A stretch of 64,000 nt of DNA from an uncultured Paracoccaceae bacterium. Lineage in GTDB: Bacteria > Pseudomonadota > Alphaproteobacteria > Rhodobacterales > Rhodobacteraceae. Positions 50,028 to 58,320 of the stretch are shown here, piece by piece. Both the position numbers and the translations under genes were made by a program. Within the stretch, counting starts at the first letter, position 1; every line of letters starts with the position of its first letter. Location of the stretch: contig CANLDA010000004.1 of the NCBI GenBank assembly GCA_947489325.1, forward strand, positions 123,628 through 187,627, read 5' to 3'. The notes beneath the pieces were generated by a model. The model did no database searches. It was not told where the DNA came from and was given only the letters and a program-made list of their open reading frames with translations.

Positions 50028-50528
50028 ATGCTGGATTCGTTAATAAAAAATTGGAAAGAAGCGCTTACTGAAGTTCTCGCCTCACTCATTGGAACGCTTG
50101 GGATAGTCTTCGTAATCGCCTTCATCCTCTCAGGACAAATCGAAGGAGGCAAGGTTGCTTCTTCGTTCAACAGGTACTTCAACGAAGGACAAATTGGTCT
50201 ATCTGTACTTTCCATATCTGGCGTAATGTTCCTAGCACTTCGAAGGCACGGGAAACTCAACGCCATTATGTCCATTCTCCTATATTTGTGTTTCGTTGTT
50301 CCGATTGTGGCAACCGCGTTCTTAATCGGTCTCAACCCCGGATTTGAGAAAGAGGTCTTGACTGACACAAACGTATCCTTGCTTTGGAAGTTCTATTTCG
50401 GGCTTCATCTCCTCTGGTTTTTCATTCTGGCATTAGAGCCAACAATCCCCAGCAGTGAAGAGGCGGGCGCAGCGGAGAATAACCGGGTTAACGACATAGC
50501 AAAAAAGGCGGCGGAAATTGGAAAATAA
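50028..50528 (+). CDS. Membrane protein paired with the DGQHR gene
   Basis: 166 residues with four predicted membrane helices (LIGTLGIVFVIAFILSG, GLSVLSISGVMFLAL, IMSILLYLCFVVPIVATAFLIG, FYFGLHLLWFFILAL) and a charged cytoplasmic tail. No recognised domain. Its stop lies inside the start of the DGQHR gene (overlap of 11 bases), so the two proteins are made together. Membrane proteins paired with a sensor are a recurrent theme in abortive-infection defence, which is the inferred context. Confidence 0.8.
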   Translation: MLDSLIKNWKEALTEVLASLIGTLGIVFVIAFILSGQIEGGKVASSFNRYFNEGQIGLSVLSISGVMFLALRRHGKLNAIMSILLYLCFVVPIVATAFLIGLNPGFEKEVLTDTNVSLLWKFYFGLHLLWFFILALEPTIPSSEEAGAAENNRVNDIAKKAAEIGK

Positions 50529-51717
50529 TCTTGAACCCGTCCAACTCATAGTTTCGAAGGTCTCGCAGCCTATCGGCGAGTTCTACGTTGGGCGCATAGA
50601 ATCCCGGCAACTGCGTGCGATTTCTTATGTTGAAATCCGCTCCTTCCTTGAAGGAACACAAAAGAAGATCGCGGGCATTCAGCGCGAGCGTAATGAAGGT
50701 CGTATCAACGAAATCAAACGCTACGTGAACCTCGAGTATGCTACCTTCCCAACCTCTGTAATTATTTCCGTTCCGCCCGAATGCGTTGACTTCGAGCCCT
50801 ACAATCAGGGCGACGACGAAGAACCGACAATATTCAAGATGATCTTAAAGCCTTTCGGCCGCGAAGGAGATGAAGATTACACCCCTTTAGACCGAATTGC
50901 TTTCATTATCGACGGACAACACCGAGTAGCAGGATTAGAAGGTTTGAAAGAAGGGAATATTTTCGATGTAAATGTTTCAGTTTTCATAGGTGCGTCGGAG
51001 GCGGACAAGGCCGAAATTTTTGCTCGGGTAAATCAAGCACAAACTAAGGTGAACCCCAGCCTAGTCGTGGACCTTGCTTCGTTTTATGAAGAACGCGGCC
51101 CAATGAAGTTTGCGCACGAAATCATCTTGGCGATGAACCATGATGAAGATGGACCATTTCACGACAAGATTAAGCGACTTGGAAAGGCGGAAGCAGGTAA
51201 GGGGCATATTCAAACGCTTGCGCAAGCAACCGTCGTCAAACCCCTTCTCGACTACATCACTCCGGATCCGGAAGGTGACCGCAATAAACGCTACAAAGGT
51301 ATTTTTTCATCAAAACGGCCCGTAAACGCATGGAATCGTTATATCTTCCAGCCGTTCTACGACGACGACAACGATGCGGCAGTTTTCCTGTGTCTCACTA
51401 ACTACTTCAATGCGGTTAAAGCGAAATGGCCAAAACTCTGGGACGATGCGCCAGCAGGCTCGGTCCTGAACCGAACCACTGGATATGGTGCTCTGATGAA
51501 GTTTTTGCGCCCTGTCTATTTGTCTAAATGTGGCAAAGGTGAAGTACTGACACGAGAAGCTTGTGACCAAGTGTTTCGAGGCATAAGCATTCCTGACACC
51601 GAACTAACGAGAGAGCACTTTTTACCAGGGAGCTCTGGTGTATCCACGCTCTATAATCGGTTACTTGATGAGTCAGGTTTATCAGATAAACAACCTAAAC
51701 AGCAAACACTACTCTAG
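50518..51717 (+). CDS. DGQHR-domain protein (DndB-like)
   Basis: 399 residues with the name-giving motif IIDGQHRVAG (DGQHR at 132-136) and the following FARVNQAQTKVNPSLV helix, as in DndB and related proteins. DndB is the regulator of DNA phosphorothioation, but no dndCDE genes are nearby, so a stand-alone role is likely. The start is TTG at 50518, with AAGGCGG upstream and overlap with the membrane-protein gene. Such orphan DGQHR proteins are frequent in defence islands. Convergent with the HNH gene that ends at 51811. Confidence 0.85.
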   Translation: MENNLEPVQLIVSKVSQPIGEFYVGRIESRQLRAISYVEIRSFLEGTQKKIAGIQRERNEGRINEIKRYVNLEYATFPTSVIISVPPECVDFEPYNQGDDEEPTIFKMILKPFGREGDEDYTPLDRIAFIIDGQHRVAGLEGLKEGNIFDVNVSVFIGASEADKAEIFARVNQAQTKVNPSLVVDLASFYEERGPMKFAHEIILAMNHDEDGPFHDKIKRLGKAEAGKGHIQTLAQATVVKPLLDYITPDPEGDRNKRYKGIFSSKRPVNAWNRYIFQPFYDDDNDAAVFLCLTNYFNAVKAKWPKLWDDAPAGSVLNRTTGYGALMKFLRPVYLSKCGKGEVLTREACDQVFRGISIPDTELTREHFLPGSSGVSTLYNRLLDESGLSDKQPKQQTLL

Positions 51718-51810
51718 CTGCGAAGCAACTTCAGAACTGACCTGCCCCCTGAAGCCTCCCGTACTTTAATGTAGAGACCGCCAATACAACTTCTGTACTA
51801 ATAGGGCGCT

Positions 51811-53103
51811 TCAAAAGTGCCCGAAATACTTAGCGTGCCATTCTGCAAAGCTGATATCGAAGTTGTGCTCGTTCAGGATTTCTAGTTTTCGCCCATCAAA
51901 CTGCTTGTCGTTCGTGGCGCTACGAACGACAGGTGTGCTACCATTGGGATCAATCCACACCCCTCCACGGTCGAATGCTTTGTGGTGATTGGGGCAGAAC
52001 GGAAGAATGTTAGCCAGGTGGTCAGGGCCTTTGAAAGGATCCCCAATGGGTTTGACATGACCTGCTTCGGAATAGGTTGTTCCCTTAGTATCGACGACAA
52101 GTGCCATGCCGCAAATTGCGCACTTGTTTTCATAAGCACTCTTCACCCAAGATGCGTGTTTTCTGTTGCGGATTTGCCTTTGAGCTTGTGCGTAGACCCT
52201 TTGCACCTGCGTAAGCGTCAGATCCGCAGGTTTTTTTGGTTTCGAGGCTGTTTTGGAAGCAACAATGCCGCCTGTCTGCGACGCAGGCTTTACGGGGGAA
52301 GGTGCCGCCAGTGGGGTACCTTTCAGGCGCTCCAGTCCACCGAGGTCCAGATACTCTTCAATAATCGGTAAAGCTGCATAAGGAGCATATGTCGGGTTCG
52401 CGGCTGTTAGAGCCCAAAAGTCCTCATCCTGAACAAACTGCAATATGTCGGATGCCGACATACCCATGTCGATCTCACCATCCATCATACATCGATCGAG
52501 GAACAGGAACAGCGCGCTAGCCCACCAATCTTCTCGCTCGGAACTGGTGAGGCCAATAAGACTTGATCGTTCATATAGGAAAAGGAGATTTGTTGCGAAT
52601 TTGTGCGGGGTATTCCCTCCATAGATCATGTTTCGTTCCAGGAAGGTCTCGATCCGTTCGGTGGTAATCCTGCGTGTGTCCCAGGCGCTGCCATTCCATA
52701 CTTCTTCAACGGCAAATCTTCTGGCCCAAGGTGCAGGATACGCTTGCCAAGGCCGAGCGCCTCTCCATGTGCCCACACGGCTGAAGTTAAGCGCAGACAT
52801 GGCTAATCGGTCGAAAGACTGATCGTGAGGGTTCGCTAGTGCCTCGAGAACTAGCTGATCGGGGATGATGTAGTTATTTCCGGCAATTTCTTGATTATAG
52901 AGGAAAAAATTCAAGGGAATGAGAGGGTCGCCTGTGGCGACCCTTGAGATAGTCGCACGCGCCGTATCTCGAAGCACAGGCTTCATTTGCCCGTTAAAGA
53001 TGGCATTGATCACGCGATGAAGCAGCGTTAGGCCGGGGGCCGCACCCCAGCCAAAATTTTTGGAGAAAGATCCGGGGCGACTTTCAAGTGTAGTCCAGTC
53101 CAA
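51811..53103 (-). CDS. HNH endonuclease, probable restriction enzyme
   Basis: 430 residues. The C-terminal HNH domain has CAIC (C328, C331), AGHVKPI with H349, NILPFCPNHHKAFDRG with N365 and H374: a zinc-finger-type betabeta-alpha-metal nuclease. The first 260 residues are an unrecognised, mainly helical domain, and a proline/alanine/lysine-rich linker (265-295) joins them. The start is TTG at 53103, 33 bases after the MT-A70 stop. Two adenine methyltransferases lie upstream in the same direction, so a restriction role is inferred; the recognition site is unknown. Confidence 0.82.
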   Translation of the reverse strand: MDWTTLESRPGSFSKNFGWGAAPGLTLLHRVINAIFNGQMKPVLRDTARATISRVATGDPLIPLNFFLYNQEIAGNNYIIPDQLVLEALANPHDQSFDRLAMSALNFSRVGTWRGARPWQAYPAPWARRFAVEEVWNGSAWDTRRITTERIETFLERNMIYGGNTPHKFATNLLFLYERSSLIGLTSSEREDWWASALFLFLDRCMMDGEIDMGMSASDILQFVQDEDFWALTAANPTYAPYAALPIIEEYLDLGGLERLKGTPLAAPSPVKPASQTGGIVASKTASKPKKPADLTLTQVQRVYAQAQRQIRNRKHASWVKSAYENKCAICGMALVVDTKGTTYSEAGHVKPIGDPFKGPDHLANILPFCPNHHKAFDRGGVWIDPNGSTPVVRSATNDKQFDGRKLEILNEHNFDISFAEWHAKYFGHF

Positions 53104-53135
53104 GGGTTTGAATATCCATATTAATACTATCCAGC

Positions 53136-53798
53136 CTAGACACTAGAGTTGTATGAGTAGGTTTTCCAGCTCGGTTTGTAATCTGCATCCGCCTGGTTGC
53201 CCCAGACAGTCCAACCTGGCCGAACACCTCGACCAAAGAGTTCCAAAAATGGTCCCCACGAGCATTCTTCGATGATTTTGTACTGTTCATCGGGCTTACG
53301 GCTGTGCTCACGTTTGCGCATTTTGAGAACATCCCCATCAGGCTCAGGGCTTTTCGGCTCAGACGCTTCCATATAGTTCACTTGAGAGCGGCCAGGGCCA
53401 AGCGTACGCACGTTCTTCCCGCGGGTTCCAAAGAGCAATATCTCAGTGACATTCCGGAAGTAGAAGCCAACTCCTCTTCCATCCGGGCCACCGTCCTTAC
53501 GAACTTTTTCCCAGATGATGTTTGACTTGTATTCGAATCCCCAAGCTTTGAGGACTTGCAAGCCTTCAGGTAGCAGCGCGTTTGGCACCCAGAGGTAGCA
53601 ATGAGCTTTACTTTCAAGGTGATCTGCTACGGGAAGACCGCAAATTTCTTCCAGCGTCATTGTCGGATAACGCGCGAGGCGCTTATGTTCTGGTGAAACT
53701 TTCCCCGTACGATTTTGAAAACGCCAAGGCGGGTCTGCCATGACAGTTGAGAACTTATCTATGCCAAGAAACTGGCTGAGGTCATCAGAGGCGGTCAT
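53136..53798 (-). CDS. MT-A70-type adenine methyltransferase
   Basis: 220 residues with the catalytic motif ADPPW (DPPW at 22-25) and the family pattern YLWVPNALLPEGLQVLKAWGF and GRGVRPGWTVWGNQ. MT-A70 enzymes in bacteria are usually N6-adenine DNA methyltransferases of phages and islands. AAGGAAAA precedes the ATG at 53798; the upstream extension to 53897 is unlikely. It stands between the D12 methyltransferase and the HNH gene. Confidence 0.92.
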   Translation of the reverse strand: MTASDDLSQFLGIDKFSTVMADPPWRFQNRTGKVSPEHKRLARYPTMTLEEICGLPVADHLESKAHCYLWVPNALLPEGLQVLKAWGFEYKSNIIWEKVRKDGGPDGRGVGFYFRNVTEILLFGTRGKNVRTLGPGRSQVNYMEASEPKSPEPDGDVLKMRKREHSRKPDEQYKIIEECSWGPFLELFGRGVRPGWTVWGNQADADYKPSWKTYSYNSSV

Positions 53799-53964
53799 CG
53801 TGTTTTCCTTGTGCGCCAGCCTGAAAAGTTCCGCTGAAAACGCCATTTCCTTACAATTCAGAGCTCCTGGGACAGAGCAAGGTTGAGGCAGTCTCAAATC
53901 GACGATGGAAGAATTCTGTTGCAGGTCAGTACTGAAGTCAGGGTGGTGCTCTTAAGTGTTCTTT

Positions 53965-55167
53965 CTAAGCGCGCATGAGAAGTAGCCCTTCCTTCACACT
54001 ACGTTGCCTATCTTCTTTCCGTCCCATTGTCATGTGCTCATGGTCTATTGTCAGGACTTCAATTTTCCTATTGGTCAGAACCTTCTCACCAATCGCTAGA
54101 AGTTCATCCAAGGAAATCATGCCTGTGTTTGAATAGCTGAGCACAAGGGAAGAGTCGCTCGCCTTGACACCTTCAAAAAGGTCTTCAAATGCGCCTCGAA
54201 CTTGAGATTGGATGCAAAAAGGAGACTGGTGGCGTTCTTCGCGATAACGTCCTTTCACGACTTTTCCCCTTTGGACTTGGAGCTTTGGAAAATCATAAAG
54301 GACCAGTGTTTCCAATGCATGGTAAAAGCGGCTGTAATGGACGAAACAATACGGTGGATCCGCATAGACTGTGCCGCCCTCAAACTTTCTGAGGCAGTCT
54401 TTGAAATCGAGGGCAGTAGAGGTATGAGGGGCGGAAATAGGTCGATCAGGGATGTAGTCCAATACTTCGCAGTACTTACGTTGGAAATACTGACTAATGG
54501 ATCGTTTCCGATAGATAAGAATGTCCTTGTGCGACGATGGTGTCTTAGCATCCCTGTATTGAGCGTAGTGCCCGGTCCCTTGACTTGCATAGGCCATCGC
54601 GAACATCAGCGACGACATTATGGCGGGATATATCGGGTTGGACCGGAAGTCCTCAGCCACCTCTCTTATAGCATCAATCCAAAGACATTGCTCGTAGCTC
54701 CACCAAGTGCCGGAGTAGTTCTTGGCGAACAAGTGCCATTCATAATCGAAATCTTGCGTCAAAAGCTCCCTCTGGCGTCCCTCGTATTCATTGAAAGTCG
54801 AGAGGGTCATCTCCTTATCGTAGTCCACCTTCAGCTTGCGATTGCGACCCTCTAAGACTTCACTGGCGAGGGCCAATAGGCGCGTGGCGCTAGGGGCTGT
54901 CTGATCGCGATAGGCTCGGTTGTAGGTATCAGCGAGTAAGCCAGAATAGGCTTGAACGTCATTTGAGACGACCGTGGCTTGCTGCCCTATCGCTCCTGAC
55001 AGTGAGCCGCTTCCAGAGAATAAGTCACATATGGGACGGTCATCGCGTACCTGATTGATGCCATTTAGTACAAAGCCCATGATTTTGGATTTGGACCCCA
55101 TATACTTAACAAGGCTTGGGTATTCCTGCGGTTTCAGGCAATGTGAGTCTTGGACTGTAGTAAGCAT
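53965..55167 (-). CDS. D12-class (Dam-like) N6-adenine DNA methyltransferase
   Basis: About 400 residues. The D12 signature KYMGSKSKI is at residues 21-29, the SAM-binding DLFSGSGSLSGAI near 48-60 and the catalytic DPPY near residue 285. It is longer than Dam and has an extra N-terminal and central part. The ATG at 55167 is chosen (GAGG and GGAAG upstream); a longer frame to 55284 would overlap the XRE gene on the other strand, and M34 at 55185 is another option. It heads the three-gene group. Confidence 0.9.
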   Translation of the reverse strand: MLTTVQDSHCLKPQEYPSLVKYMGSKSKIMGFVLNGINQVRDDRPICDLFSGSGSLSGAIGQQATVVSNDVQAYSGLLADTYNRAYRDQTAPSATRLLALASEVLEGRNRKLKVDYDKEMTLSTFNEYEGRQRELLTQDFDYEWHLFAKNYSGTWWSYEQCLWIDAIREVAEDFRSNPIYPAIMSSLMFAMAYASQGTGHYAQYRDAKTPSSHKDILIYRKRSISQYFQRKYCEVLDYIPDRPISAPHTSTALDFKDCLRKFEGGTVYADPPYCFVHYSRFYHALETLVLYDFPKLQVQRGKVVKGRYREERHQSPFCIQSQVRGAFEDLFEGVKASDSSLVLSYSNTGMISLDELLAIGEKVLTNRKIEVLTIDHEHMTMGRKEDRQRSVKEGLLLMRA

Positions 55168-55190
55168 TGCTTCCAACCTCAGCATGAACG

Positions 55191-55209
55191 CTATCCCAAA
55201 ATAGGATAG
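55191..55209. promoter_or_regulatory. Palindromic operator candidate
   Basis: CTATCC, seven-base spacer CAAAATA, GGATAG. It lies between the divergent starts of the D12 methyltransferase (55167) and the XRE regulator (55251), the place expected for a controller-protein box. Confidence 0.6.
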
Positions 55210-55250
55210 ATATTTTGTAGGGGGGTGGAGTCTCTTGGTCAAGTGAGAAA

Positions 55251-55505
55251 ATGGACAACGAACGGCAAAACGTGCAAAGCGCAATTCAACGAGAGATACT
55301 GATCAACATCAGGGTCACTGCGCAGCTTACGCAAACACAGCTTTCCCGAAAGCTGGGGCATCCCCAAAGCTATGTCTCGAAATACGAGGCTGGACAACGG
55401 AAGCTGACATTAATCGAAGTCAGGGAGATTGCACTGTGTTGTGGAAGTAACTTACCTGAATTCGTCTCCCTGTTAGAGCAGGAATTGCAAATAGGCGAAG
55501 GCTAA
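55251..55505 (+). CDS. XRE-family HTH regulator (controller-type)
   Basis: 84 residues. Helix-turn-helix of the phage-repressor type: LTQTQLSRKLGHPQSYVSKYEAGQRKLTLIE. Size and position, divergent from the methyltransferase group with a palindrome in between, match controller proteins of restriction-modification systems. A role in timing methylase and nuclease expression is inferred. The short C-terminal tail is acidic. Confidence 0.9.
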   Translation: MDNERQNVQSAIQREILINIRVTAQLTQTQLSRKLGHPQSYVSKYEAGQRKLTLIEVREIALCCGSNLPEFVSLLEQELQIGEG

Positions 55506-55586
55506 TTTGATTGTATCTGCCATTGGGCTCGCAGGTCTAAATTCCGTCCGCTCGTGGTGCAGGATAAACAGCCTTCAACTTACCAT

Positions 55587-56153
55587 TTAACTGATCGCTG
55601 ATCGCCGTTCTACATTTGCCCAGTGTTTATTCTCGGGTAGTTTTCTTGCACGCTGAACGATGTCTCCGTAGGTGACTGGCGAGAAATTCCAGACATCGAC
55701 ACCGACATTCACCGAGTTCCGTGTGCCCTGCCAATTGTTGTGGACGTGGCCAAAGAATTGCAAAGCCCCGTTGCGAGCATGATTCCAAGTGATCATTGGG
55801 TAATGACATAGTGTATTCAGCTGGTTCTGTGGGCCATCACGCAATTCAGCGAAGTGAGAGATGGAGTCCCAGGAGAGCTCAAGCGTTGGGGTAAGATCAT
55901 GGTTTCCAATCACGAGATGTCGTTCTGAACCCGGAAGTTGGTTGAAAATCTGTTCAAGATAAGCACTGTCTTTGGCTTTGGATCCAAAGGCGAAATCACC
56001 CAAAACCCACAATTGATCTTCCGAACCAACGACTTTCCACATGTTTTCTAACAAAGCCGCATCCATCCGTGAGACGGATTTGAATGGGCGCTTGCAAAAA
56101 CGTATGATGTTTTCATGGCCGAAGTGGGTGTCGGCTGTGTACCAAATTGTCAT
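55587..56153 (-). CDS. Calcineurin-like metallophosphoesterase
   Basis: 188 residues with the metal-binding blocks YTADTHFGHENI, LGDFAFG, VIGNHD and HVHNN, all in place. This is the phage- and plasmid-type phosphoesterase family with unknown substrate. It is the last of three genes on this strand. Cytoplasmic, no signal peptide. Confidence 0.92.
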   Translation of the reverse strand: MTIWYTADTHFGHENIIRFCKRPFKSVSRMDAALLENMWKVVGSEDQLWVLGDFAFGSKAKDSAYLEQIFNQLPGSERHLVIGNHDLTPTLELSWDSISHFAELRDGPQNQLNTLCHYPMITWNHARNGALQFFGHVHNNWQGTRNSVNVGVDVWNFSPVTYGDIVQRARKLPENKHWANVERRSAIS

Positions 56154-56173
56154 GATCTTGTCTTCTAGTTCAG

Positions 56174-56584
56174 TCAGCCCATAAGCCTTCGAAATTCCTC
56201 CGGCGTGTAATCCAACGCGAGCAACTTCAACAGGAGCAGCTCCAATGCGAGCTGTGTCTCGGTCCTACACAAATTTTCCGTTTCAACCGCCAGATCATAT
56301 CCGCCACGCTTGTTGACGCTGATTTTCAGCAGGCGCCCATTTAGGAAATCCCAAATAAGTTTTGGTCCAGGATATCTTTGGTCGTCAGGATGGCTACCGA
56401 AACCAGAGCATTGCGTCATGACAGCAGGCAAAGCGACCAGCAAGCGGTCCCATGCCTGTTGTCTCTCACGTGAGGTTAGGAGACCGCTATCAGGTGTGAG
56501 CTGTGAAGCGGAGGCTTTAATCGCGAATACAGGAGCAAACGTCGATTGGATTGATGATTGTTCCACAGTGCTTCTTGCTGTCAC
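56174..56584 (-). CDS. Hypothetical protein, 136 residues
   Basis: No family recognised. The N-terminal 45 residues look disordered (MTARSTVEQSSIQSTF), followed by a helical part and a C-terminal leucine-rich helix (TQLALELLLLKLLALDYTPEEFRRLMG). The start is GTG at 56584, which overlaps the stop of the secreted-protein gene (GTGA), so the two are translationally coupled. Function unknown. Confidence 0.65.
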   Translation of the reverse strand: MTARSTVEQSSIQSTFAPVFAIKASASQLTPDSGLLTSRERQQAWDRLLVALPAVMTQCSGFGSHPDDQRYPGPKLIWDFLNGRLLKISVNKRGGYDLAVETENLCRTETQLALELLLLKLLALDYTPEEFRRLMG

Positions 56585-57429
56585 AGTTTGATCTCGCTGG
56601 CTGGTGCTGTTTCCTGCAGCGTTTCATTGATCTGCCGGTCCGTTTCATCTCGATTTGCCCGCGTTAAGGCGTAGTCAATTAGGCTGAATCGGATTGTCGT
56701 ATTGGCAACGCTATTCTGAACCGTGATCCGAAAAACCAAATCACAAGCCCCAATCCAATCTTCTTCTCTTGGATATCTGAACTTGTATATTGGCGAGCGA
56801 CCAATCGCTGTTTTGCAAGGGGTGCCATCACTTAGGTAATCTGATGACCCAACACCAGCAGTATTCGGATTCGGATCGGCTGCTTTGAGGTCACGAACCA
56901 AAATTCCACCAGTATGGGCATAGATCATCTCAGATTCGTAAGTATCGAAGTGCTGCAACGACGGGGTGCCAAAAGCATCTTCGATTTGCTTGAATACCGA
57001 TCCTGCAGAAGGCCGATCAGTCCCGGTTGCAACAATCACCCGATCGATCCCAAGGACGCGTCCATCGAGAACACCGGTTGCAAGAGAAACATTGACCTCT
57101 TCATAGGGATCGCTGCCCATCCGAACGAATGGTGTTACCCAAGGTGAGACCAATCTCTGTGCATACTCGAGCCGAAACGTTCGCCCATTTGAACTTTGCA
57201 CGTTCAAAGTGACGACTTCATCTTCCAGATTGCGATCAAAATATTCGGTAAGTGTTTCTGCAGCCTCCGATTTGGCGTTACCTGGGGCTACTCCTAGCAC
57301 CATATAAGGGTGGCTAGTAACTTGGAGCGCTGGCAACACCGAGGTTAGCGTGTCTTCCGCAAATGCAGACAATGGTGCAGCGGTCAACAAGAATGGCATA
57401 GAGGCCAGTGTGGCCACTCGACACGCCAT
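56581..57429 (-). CDS. Secreted protein of unknown function
   Basis: About 282 residues with a signal peptide (MACRVATLASMPFLLTAAPLSAFAED). The mature part shows alternating strands and two cysteines (GTPCKTA, GACDLVF), and no recognised domain. CAGGGG lies 9 bases before the ATG at 57429; the frame also has an ATG at 57468 and a longer extension. First gene of a three-gene group with the 136-residue protein and the phosphoesterase. Position in a defence-rich island makes an anti-phage or toxin role conceivable, without direct evidence. Confidence 0.7.
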   Translation of the reverse strand: MACRVATLASMPFLLTAAPLSAFAEDTLTSVLPALQVTSHPYMVLGVAPGNAKSEAAETLTEYFDRNLEDEVVTLNVQSSNGRTFRLEYAQRLVSPWVTPFVRMGSDPYEEVNVSLATGVLDGRVLGIDRVIVATGTDRPSAGSVFKQIEDAFGTPSLQHFDTYESEMIYAHTGGILVRDLKAADPNPNTAGVGSSDYLSDGTPCKTAIGRSPIYKFRYPREEDWIGACDLVFRITVQNSVANTTIRFSLIDYALTRANRDETDRQINETLQETAPASEIKL

Positions 57430-57552
57430 GTTTAACACCCCTGATGACTCTGAAATCTGACATCCCATAATTCTCTTCCTCAACAGCAACTGAGCACGAA
57501 TGTATGTTAAAACAGGTAGAGCTAAAACAGGTGATCCTCAATAGAATAATGT

Positions 57553-57780
57553 GTGAAGAGAACACCCAAAAGCCCACTGCGAGACATAGTCGCCCGCAAT
57601 ATGAGACTGCTTCGTGCGGAACGAGGCTGGTCGCAAGAACGATTGGCCGAAGAAGCCGGTTTGAACCGCACGTACTTGAGTGCAGTCGAACGGTCGGAGC
57701 AAAATATTTCGATCGACAATTTATTCCGTGTGGCTACTGGACTGGGTGTTGAGAGTTGGACATTGCTTAAAGATCAATGA
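57553..57780 (+). CDS. XRE-family HTH protein, 75 residues
   Basis: Helix-turn-helix protein of repressor type: NMRLLRAERGWSQERLAEEAGLNRTYLSAVERSEQNISIDNLFRVATGL. The start is GTG at 57553. Divergent from the secreted-protein gene with about 120 bases between starts, so it may control that group. Typical of small regulators of mobile elements. Confidence 0.85.
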   Translation: MKRTPKSPLRDIVARNMRLLRAERGWSQERLAEEAGLNRTYLSAVERSEQNISIDNLFRVATGLGVESWTLLKDQ

Positions 57781-57905
57781 AATCAAATAAATACCAGGTA
57801 GACTCACGGCTCTAACGTCAAAGGTAGTTTTAACTTTTAACCCAACAATAACAATAGCTTAGACGTTGACCTGGGGTTCGATTTCCGATTACCCTCAACC
57901 AACAA

Positions 57906-58157
57906 ATGTTGGTGATAAAATTGGAAAACGGCGCAAAGATTTCAAAAAAAGAAGAGATAAAGGCCCGTCTCCGCACAAAGGGTCTTTCGCTTTCAGTTAT
58001 CGCTCGTCGGTTAAACCTTCAGCCATCCACGGTGTCAGGCGTACTTGGCGGCCATGCTAGGTCGGTCAGGGTAGAAAAAGAGCTGGCAGAAGCTCTGGAT
58101 ACTACCGTCGCCGAGCTTTTCCCAAACAGGATCTACAAATCGGAGGAAAAACAGTGA
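57906..58157 (+). CDS. Nlp/Ner-type HTH regulator, 83 residues
   Basis: Small DNA-binding protein with the Ner-like motif KARLRTKGLSLSVIARRLNLQPSTVSGVLGGHA. Ner proteins of transposable phages repress early promoters. The ATG at 57906 gives the most natural length. The IS21 element starts immediately downstream. Confidence 0.8.
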   Translation: MLVIKLENGAKISKKEEIKARLRTKGLSLSVIARRLNLQPSTVSGVLGGHARSVRVEKELAEALDTTVAELFPNRIYKSEEKQ

Positions 58158-58320
58158 GCCCATAAAAATGAGAAAGCCTCAAATTTGCCTGGCCGCAAAT
58201 TCGAGGCTCAGAGGCAATTCACCTCCATACTCTTAGGTGCAGCCTCTCCAAAATCACACAAAATGTCAAGCCGAAGCCGGGTTCGCCGAACCTGTTTTTG
58301 TGCTTGAGGAAAATCGCTAA

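Noticed and set aside
51737..51790. TGACCTGCCCCCTGA-type sequence between DGQHR and HNH genes, similar to some IS3 ends
   Set aside because: Only one possible end is seen, with no second end or transposase; it may be a remnant but cannot be supported.
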